IMG/VR virus record: IMGVR_UViG_3300042566_000478
Location: 1 to 64,000 of that record
Length of the DNA: 64,000 bases
Strand: one strand, 5' to 3'
DNA from: a virus
How positions within the stretch are numbered: the first letter of the stretch is position 1; each line of letters opens with the position of its first letter. Positions 60,039 to 64,000 of the stretch are shown here, piece by piece. The notes under the pieces were generated by a model, which saw only the letters and a list, made by a program, of their open reading frames with translations, had not been told where the DNA came from and did not search any database. A program made the translations under genes and the position numbers.

Positions 60039-60671
60039 TTATACAGGCTTACGGGTTTTGCTTTGTTCGTACTCCTGAATGTACGTGTGATACGGAGGTC
60101 CCGTATGAGGGTCAAACTTAGCACTAACGGCGAGAGCCTTCAGCGCATGGTTTTTAGCCTGTTGCACAGTTTGTTTCTTGTTGTGCGTAAGTACATGCAT
60201 AGCACCTAGGGCGTACTCGCCACCAGACCCAATCACGTACAGACCACTGGCTTCAGAAGCCCAAGCGTAATCTCCATCAACTATATAGATAGTGCCGTTA
60301 ATGGCTACAAGAATTAATGACCCTTGCTCTGCAATGTGTTGCTTGTTTTCGTTAAGGTCGGGGATTGAGTATCCTTGTGCATCAAAGCATTCACGGAGTG
60401 CTGGTATAAACTTCGCCGTAAAGAACTGGTCAAGTTTCTTCCCTTTAAGGTTTGGCGGTGGGGTCGGCGGTTGGAATACATGATGGAGAATGTTGATGGC
60501 CCGTACATCTCCAGCAGCACCAAGTAAATATTTTCCATTAGTTGATACCTTGCTACTTCCTTCACGAAGAGTTCCTATTTGCGTGGCAATGCCCCCATCA
60601 ATAGACGAGATGCGAGAGTCCACGCAGACGACTGCGAACCCATCACCTTGGACAGCGACAATAGTAGTCAT
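60039..60671 (-). CDS. HslV/proteasome-like Ntn-hydrolase protease
   Basis: A 210-aa protein with the HslV layout: MTTIVAVQGDGF with the nucleophile Thr after the first Met, CVDSRIS with the conserved Asp at residue 18, SSKVS with the probable Lys at 41, a glycine block (LLGAAGD) and IGSGGEYALGAMHVL. HslV forms protease rings in bacteria. In a head module the likely use is capsid or scaffold processing, or control of a host protein. Only two bases separate it from the stop of its neighbour. Confidence 0.82.
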   Translation of the reverse strand: MTTIVAVQGDGFAVVCVDSRISSIDGGIATQIGTLREGSSKVSTNGKYLLGAAGDVRAINILHHVFQPPTPPPNLKGKKLDQFFTAKFIPALRECFDAQGYSIPDLNENKQHIAEQGSLILVAINGTIYIVDGDYAWASEASGLYVIGSGGEYALGAMHVLTHNKKQTVQQAKNHALKALAVSAKFDPHTGPPYHTYIQEYEQSKTRKPV

Positions 60672-60673
60672 GG

Positions 60674-61831
60674 CTATTCAGCGATGAATTCCTTCCCATG
60701 ATACAACGCCCAACCGTTGTAGATGGGAATAACATCGTATGCGAACCTGTGATTTCCGTCATCCTCGTAAGTGACAACACCGATACCTTGTTGCCAATTC
60801 TCGTGACGAGTTAGAGGGCGACCATCAAGGTCTACACCACCACGTGTAGAAGGAATAGCACCGTCAATTCTAGCAAGGCAACCAGGAGAAGCAGCCATAA
60901 TGGTTCTCGGACCATCAAAGTCTTCACGTGTTTTAAACGCTGTTTCAATGCGATGAATATGCCCATAGATAACACTCGTCTTCTCTTGGTTAAGGTATAC
61001 GTGTGCAGTAGAACCTGATGATTTCACACGGTCACCGTGGATGATGCGAAGTTTTTCATTGACCCAATAGTCAGATGCTGGATAACCTGGTCGGTACTCA
61101 ATACCAAACTCATCCATACGGCAAAGGTATGGGACTGAAAGAACAGGCCACGAGTCTGGTGTGTTACCTTTGCGAAGACCGTAAGCAGCACCTGCGTTTT
61201 GTACGAGGTACTTAGGCATACGTTCTTCGTGATTTCCTGCAAGCCAAATGATTTTTGCATTTGGAGCAGCAGCACGAAGTTGAGCGCAGAACAAAGTTGC
61301 ACGGTCAATTGATGCTTGTGTAGTTTGTGCATACGCAGGATATGTCACATACTTGCCCATCTCAGGAAGGTCAAGGTTGTCACCAACAAGTGCAATAACT
61401 TCAGGTTGTAAATCTTCTATAACCTTAATGCAGATGTCAAGAGCCTTTTCGTCATGTGTTGCTTCCAAGTTTCCTTCACGGTTGCGGTAATAACCAATCT
61501 GAATATCTGGAGGAACTACACAGGTCTTAAACCCTGTTGCTTTTTTCTTAGTTACTTTTGGTGTTGGTAACTTGATAGCAGGACCTTGTTGTACAACAGG
61601 CCATTCAGGACCAGACTCCCATTTAGGTGAGAACTTAAATTGCACACCAGCAAGGTCGTGAATCTCTGCTTCACCTTCTTCGTTTTTGGTAAGTGATTGA
61701 TAGAGAGATACTCGTTGTATTTGACCAATTTCGTCTACATCAATTCCTTGACGAGCAAATAGGTCAGCAAGTTTTCCAAGCACTTCTTTAGGACTCTGTG
61801 GTCCAGCAGTTAGTTCTTCTTTAATGGACAT
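60674..61831 (-). CDS. Calcineurin-like metallophosphoesterase
   Basis: A 385-aa protein. A helical N-terminal module of about 100 residues is followed by a metallophosphoesterase: PDIQIGYY, LVGDNLDLPEM, WLAGNHEERMPK, IIHGDRVKS and YGHIHRIET carry the metal ligands. Substrate unknown. Actinophages often keep such a gene near the terminase and portal. Overlaps its upstream neighbour by 11 nt. Confidence 0.85.
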   Translation of the reverse strand: MSIKEELTAGPQSPKEVLGKLADLFARQGIDVDEIGQIQRVSLYQSLTKNEEGEAEIHDLAGVQFKFSPKWESGPEWPVVQQGPAIKLPTPKVTKKKATGFKTCVVPPDIQIGYYRNREGNLEATHDEKALDICIKVIEDLQPEVIALVGDNLDLPEMGKYVTYPAYAQTTQASIDRATLFCAQLRAAAPNAKIIWLAGNHEERMPKYLVQNAGAAYGLRKGNTPDSWPVLSVPYLCRMDEFGIEYRPGYPASDYWVNEKLRIIHGDRVKSSGSTAHVYLNQEKTSVIYGHIHRIETAFKTREDFDGPRTIMAASPGCLARIDGAIPSTRGGVDLDGRPLTRHENWQQGIGVVTYEDDGNHRFAYDVIPIYNGWALYHGKEFIAE

Positions 61832-62102
61832 CGCAACTACACATCTTTCTACTATGTTTTTCTACCATTCGGATTGTTACATCATGCCCATGTTTTTTAA
61901 GCAAATCAGAAAGCCACTTATACGTGTAGCCACTAGTTTGGATTGAGCGAGGTGAAGCGTTCTTTTCTCGTATTTTAACGAAAGCATCATCTAATGCTGC
62001 CTGTTCTTCAACAGACATTTCATTACGGACTTTGCCAATACCGCAAAGTTTTAGAGGAGCAGAACCTGCTTTAAGTTCGTCTAATAAACTATTTTTTGAC
62101 AT
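61821..62102 (-). CDS. Small HTH-like protein
   Basis: A 93-aa basic protein (SVEEQAALDDAFVKIREKNA; SGYTYKWLSDLLKKHGHDVT, then IRMVEKHSRKMCSCDVH). It resembles small HTH proteins that lie at this place in actinophages and may be terminase-related. Not sure. Confidence 0.66.
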   Translation of the reverse strand: MSKNSLLDELKAGSAPLKLCGIGKVRNEMSVEEQAALDDAFVKIREKNASPRSIQTSGYTYKWLSDLLKKHGHDVTIRMVEKHSRKMCSCDVH

Positions 62103-62232
62103 TTTTCTTCTCCAACTTGTGTCGTTCTTTTTGAAGCACCTCTATTACTCTGAACAATTCTTCAGTATCAGAAGGCCCAACAAAGACCTTACTGAGATAA
62201 TAGAGGATACGGTCAATGTCATGTACCTTCAT
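62089..62232 (-). CDS. Small hypothetical protein, 47 aa
   Basis: The product begins MKVHDIDRILYYLSKVFVGP and ends lysine-rich. Helical. It is the first gene after the strong promoter at 62261-62289, has an AAAGGG site and overlaps the next gene by 14 nt. Confidence 0.62.
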   Translation of the reverse strand: MKVHDIDRILYYLSKVFVGPSDTEELFRVIEVLQKERHKLEKKNVKK

Positions 62233-62260
62233 GCTACCACCCTTTTGGTTTAGGTTGTGT

Positions 62261-62289
62261 AGCGTATCCTACCTAAGTAGGTGTGTCAA
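62261..62289 (-). promoter_or_regulatory. Strong promoter TTGACA-17-TACGCT with spacer palindrome
   Basis: On the minus strand TTGACA (62289-62284), 17 bp, TACGCT (62266-62261). The spacer contains CCTAC-CTAA-GTAGG (62268-62281), a possible repressor site. It starts right after the stop of the endolysin and should drive the head and tail operon. Confidence 0.8.
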
Positions 62290-62829
62290 CTACCCCTGAA
62301 AGGAAGCGACAGCCTCTGGAATATTGTCACCACATACGTAGCGCAAGTGCCAAGGCTCAGAGGGAACAACTTCCCATGAGAAGCCAAACTTTTTCACATT
62401 GGCAATCAACCAATTAAGACGTTTTGGCTCTGCGGCGTTAGCCACATCAACGGCGATGCCGAGGTTATGCTGGGACTTACCAGGTGTCGCCAACATTGCC
62501 ATACCCTTTTTCAGATACCAAGTCTTGCCTTCAAATGTTTTGGTGCTTTGACCTGGGATTGGTTCAAGTTGGTAGCGAGTAAGGAATCCTTTTTTCTGTG
62601 TTTCGTAATCACGATATGTGTCACCTGCTGAAGTCGGCTTGAGTTCAACCCCTTCAGCCTTTGCAGCAGCAACCATTGCAGCCCACGCTTTTGCCGCAAT
62701 GTGGTGCATCTTTCCGCCACCTACGGCAGGGACAAGAAGATTTGCTGGCAACTTTCCAGGCTCAATGCCCTTAAGGTCCTTTGGTAATACTACGGGAACA
62801 ATATAATCCCAAGCAACTTTCTTACTCAT
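62290..62829 (-). CDS. M15 (VanY-type) carboxypeptidase endolysin
   Basis: A 179-aa D,D-peptidase: SAGDTYRDYETQKKGF, SQHNLGIAVDVANA and EPWHLRYV hold the zinc and substrate residues of the M15B family. It would cut the peptide part of peptidoglycan at lysis. No separate wall-binding domain is seen. It is next to a holin-like protein and a lipoprotein. ATGA overlap with the upstream gene. Confidence 0.88.
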   Translation of the reverse strand: MSKKVAWDYIVPVVLPKDLKGIEPGKLPANLLVPAVGGGKMHHIAAKAWAAMVAAAKAEGVELKPTSAGDTYRDYETQKKGFLTRYQLEPIPGQSTKTFEGKTWYLKKGMAMLATPGKSQHNLGIAVDVANAAEPKRLNWLIANVKKFGFSWEVVPSEPWHLRYVCGDNIPEAVASFQG

Positions 62830-63113
62830 GCAATCTCCTCATCGTCAGGGATACCATTACCATTTTTATCTTCTGCGTTCCTGCCAGTTGAAATCATCAA
62901 ACCAGCAAGTGTTCCAGTAATGAATGTCGCTACTGAAGAAAGAACGCTAAAGAACATTTTATCATTCTCTGCTTGAGCGCCGATAGGCTGTGTAACAAAC
63001 ACAAGCGCCCAAAGCACCCCGACTGTGGTGATGAGTAGGACAAAACCAAGCATGCATCCGATTACAAACTTCAAACGGGCATCTAGTTCTGCTGAGGTTA
63101 ACCGTGGTTTCAT
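62826..63113 (-). CDS. Holin-like membrane protein
   Basis: A 95-aa protein with two membrane spans (FVIGCMLGFVLLITTVGVLW; MFFSVLSSVATFITGTLAGL) and an acidic calcium-site-like end (DKNGNGIPDDEE). Position next to the endolysin fits a holin. ATGA overlaps on both sides. Confidence 0.75.
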   Translation of the reverse strand: MKPRLTSAELDARLKFVIGCMLGFVLLITTVGVLWALVFVTQPIGAQAENDKMFFSVLSSVATFITGTLAGLMISTGRNAEDKNGNGIPDDEEIA

Positions 63114-63346
63114 GGTGCTGTTGTCTCCTGTGTTGGGATTAGTTCTTCTAATACTGGGTTTACTAAACCTTCCAAAGTTGGGTCAAAACCTAGTAATGTG
63201 TCTGGGCATGCCCCATCTACTTGGCATGCAGGGCGTTGGCACTCAGGCTTTTCCCAGTTTGCTGGGTCTTGGCATTCATAACGGTATTTACCGTCATAGC
63301 CACAACTTGCTAAAAGTATTGCTGAAATAAAGAATAACTTTTTCAT
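63110..63346 (-). CDS. Small lipoprotein
   Basis: A 78-aa protein with a lipoprotein signal (MKKLFFISAILLASCGYDGK) and six more cysteines in the following half. In a lysis module it could be spanin-like or protect against superinfection; not decided. AAGGA before ATG. Confidence 0.75.
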   Translation of the reverse strand: MKKLFFISAILLASCGYDGKYRYECQDPANWEKPECQRPACQVDGACPDTLLGFDPTLEGLVNPVLEELIPTQETTAP

Positions 63347-63561
63347 TTCTTTTCCTTATCCATATGCCAGTCAATGTGTGTGTTCAAACGACCAGCCACT
63401 GCGTCAATACCGCTACGAACTTTGCGAAGTTCGGACATTACGTTTGCGTGGTCTTGACGATTTTCCGTTCTGAATTCTTTGAAGGACTTCAGAAGAAAAC
63501 CGACTCCAGTTCCTATTACGGGTATAGCAGCCGCAATGATGATTGCCCACGCATCGCTCAT
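63343..63561 (-). CDS. Membrane-anchored coiled-coil protein
   Basis: A 72-aa protein with one N-terminal span (DAWAIIIAAAIPVIGTGVGF) and a helical rest (FRTENRQDHANVMSELRKVR), like DUF2746-type proteins of actinophage lysis modules. Confidence 0.72.
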   Translation of the reverse strand: MSDAWAIIIAAAIPVIGTGVGFLLKSFKEFRTENRQDHANVMSELRKVRSGIDAVAGRLNTHIDWHMDKEKK

Positions 63562-63564
63562 AGG

Positions 63565-64000
63565 TCACTCTTTAATTCCAAATTGTTGACCATTGATTTT
63601 ACGGCGAGCATGTACCATACTTGATGCACCTTGTGGGGTGTTATCAATTACTTCTCTAATTTTTTGTCGTTGCAAAACATCTGGAGATGCATACTTTTTA
63701 GGAATACCACCAGTTTGACCGACTGGGATATCAGGGCGAACTGGGCGAACAAAACCTGATTCCGTTGCAGCGCCTTCCATTGCTTTTAACCCTGCTGTGT
63801 GTTTTACAGTCAACCCACCAGTTTGCCCAGCAAATCCACGAGCAGTGTCGTGCATGCGAGCGTCAGTATTGTCTGCATCGTAAAGATAAAATTCTTCTTC
63901 ATTACCATGTGCGTCTTGCATCACCCAGCGTTCTGGTTTTGGTTCATCTTTACCTAACCACAACGCTGCTTGAGTGGTAAGACCAGCATCATGTCGTTGT
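63565..64000 (-). CDS. Partial hypothetical protein, continues past the right edge
   Basis: The frame is open from the window edge to the stop at 63565. A TTG at 63963 is not a convincing start and codons upstream of it are sense (..DAGLTTQAALWLGKDEPKP). The C-terminal part has repeated GQTGG motifs (ARGFAGQTGGLTVKHTAG; VGQTGGIPKKYAS), which suggests a fibre or virion protein. Family unknown. Confidence 0.7.
   Translation of the reverse strand, partial: QRHDAGLTTQAALWLGKDEPKPERWVMQDAHGNEEEFYLYDADNTDARMHDTARGFAGQTGGLTVKHTAGLKAMEGAATESGFVRPVRPDIPVGQTGGIPKKYASPDVLQRQKIREVIDNTPQGASSMVHARRKINGQQFGIKE

Overview
The window is a 64 kb stretch of a tailed-phage genome with a contractile tail (myovirus type: sheath, tube, T4-like wedge and hub proteins). 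Every gene I can support is on the minus strand, so the genome reads from right to left. Two WhiB-family proteins (a regulator class known from actinobacteria and their phages), a carboxypeptidase-type endolysin and the general gene set point to an actinobacterial host; by eye the DNA is moderately AT-rich, so a low-GC (for example freshwater) actinobacterium is a reasonable guess, but this is inference. No tRNA, integrase, transposase or CRISPR array was seen.

Layout in the direction of transcription (high to low coordinates). 64000-62290: lysis and membrane genes (unknown partial gene, small membrane protein, lipoprotein, holin-like protein, M15 endolysin). 62289-62255: a strong sigma70-like promoter with a palindrome in its spacer. 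62232-55739: head module (HTH protein, metallophosphoesterase, HslV/proteasome-like protease, portal, scaffold, major capsid). 55731-38560: connector and tail genes, sheath, tube, a probable frameshifted tail chaperone, a tape measure with two wall-hydrolase domains, hub, OB spike, gp25, baseplate J, tail protein I, membrane protein. 38550-24353: replication and recombination (a lambda-O-like initiator with four iterons inside its gene, a helicase loader, DnaB-type helicase, primase, SNF2 helicase, SSB-like protein, DNA polymerase I, RecA, nucleases). 24310-17384: SpoVS and a run of small, charged, disordered proteins that share short peptides. 17338-1: mostly small genes of unknown function, two WhiB proteins, a secreted lysozyme-like protein, Api92-like and DUF932 proteins, another SNF2 helicase and a DUF6011 protein, divided by terminators and promoter-like motifs.

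Many genes are joined by 1-4 nt start/stop overlaps (ATGA, TAATG, TGATG, TAGTG). These overlaps reveal about ten genes of 25-57 codons and settle several starts. The points most worth a second look are: (1) apparent total absence of the tetramers GATC, CCGG, TCGA and AGCT; (2) a lambda-like origin inside the initiator gene; (3) a four-hairpin noncoding RNA candidate at 7647-7792 with a 16S-tail-like CCTCCTTTC loop; (4) the shared peptides of the small-protein cluster, one of which also occurs in the tape measure; (5) an HslV-like protease in the head module; (6) hairpins that cover ribosome binding sites, and a recurrent GTCTGTAATGTYC leader motif.
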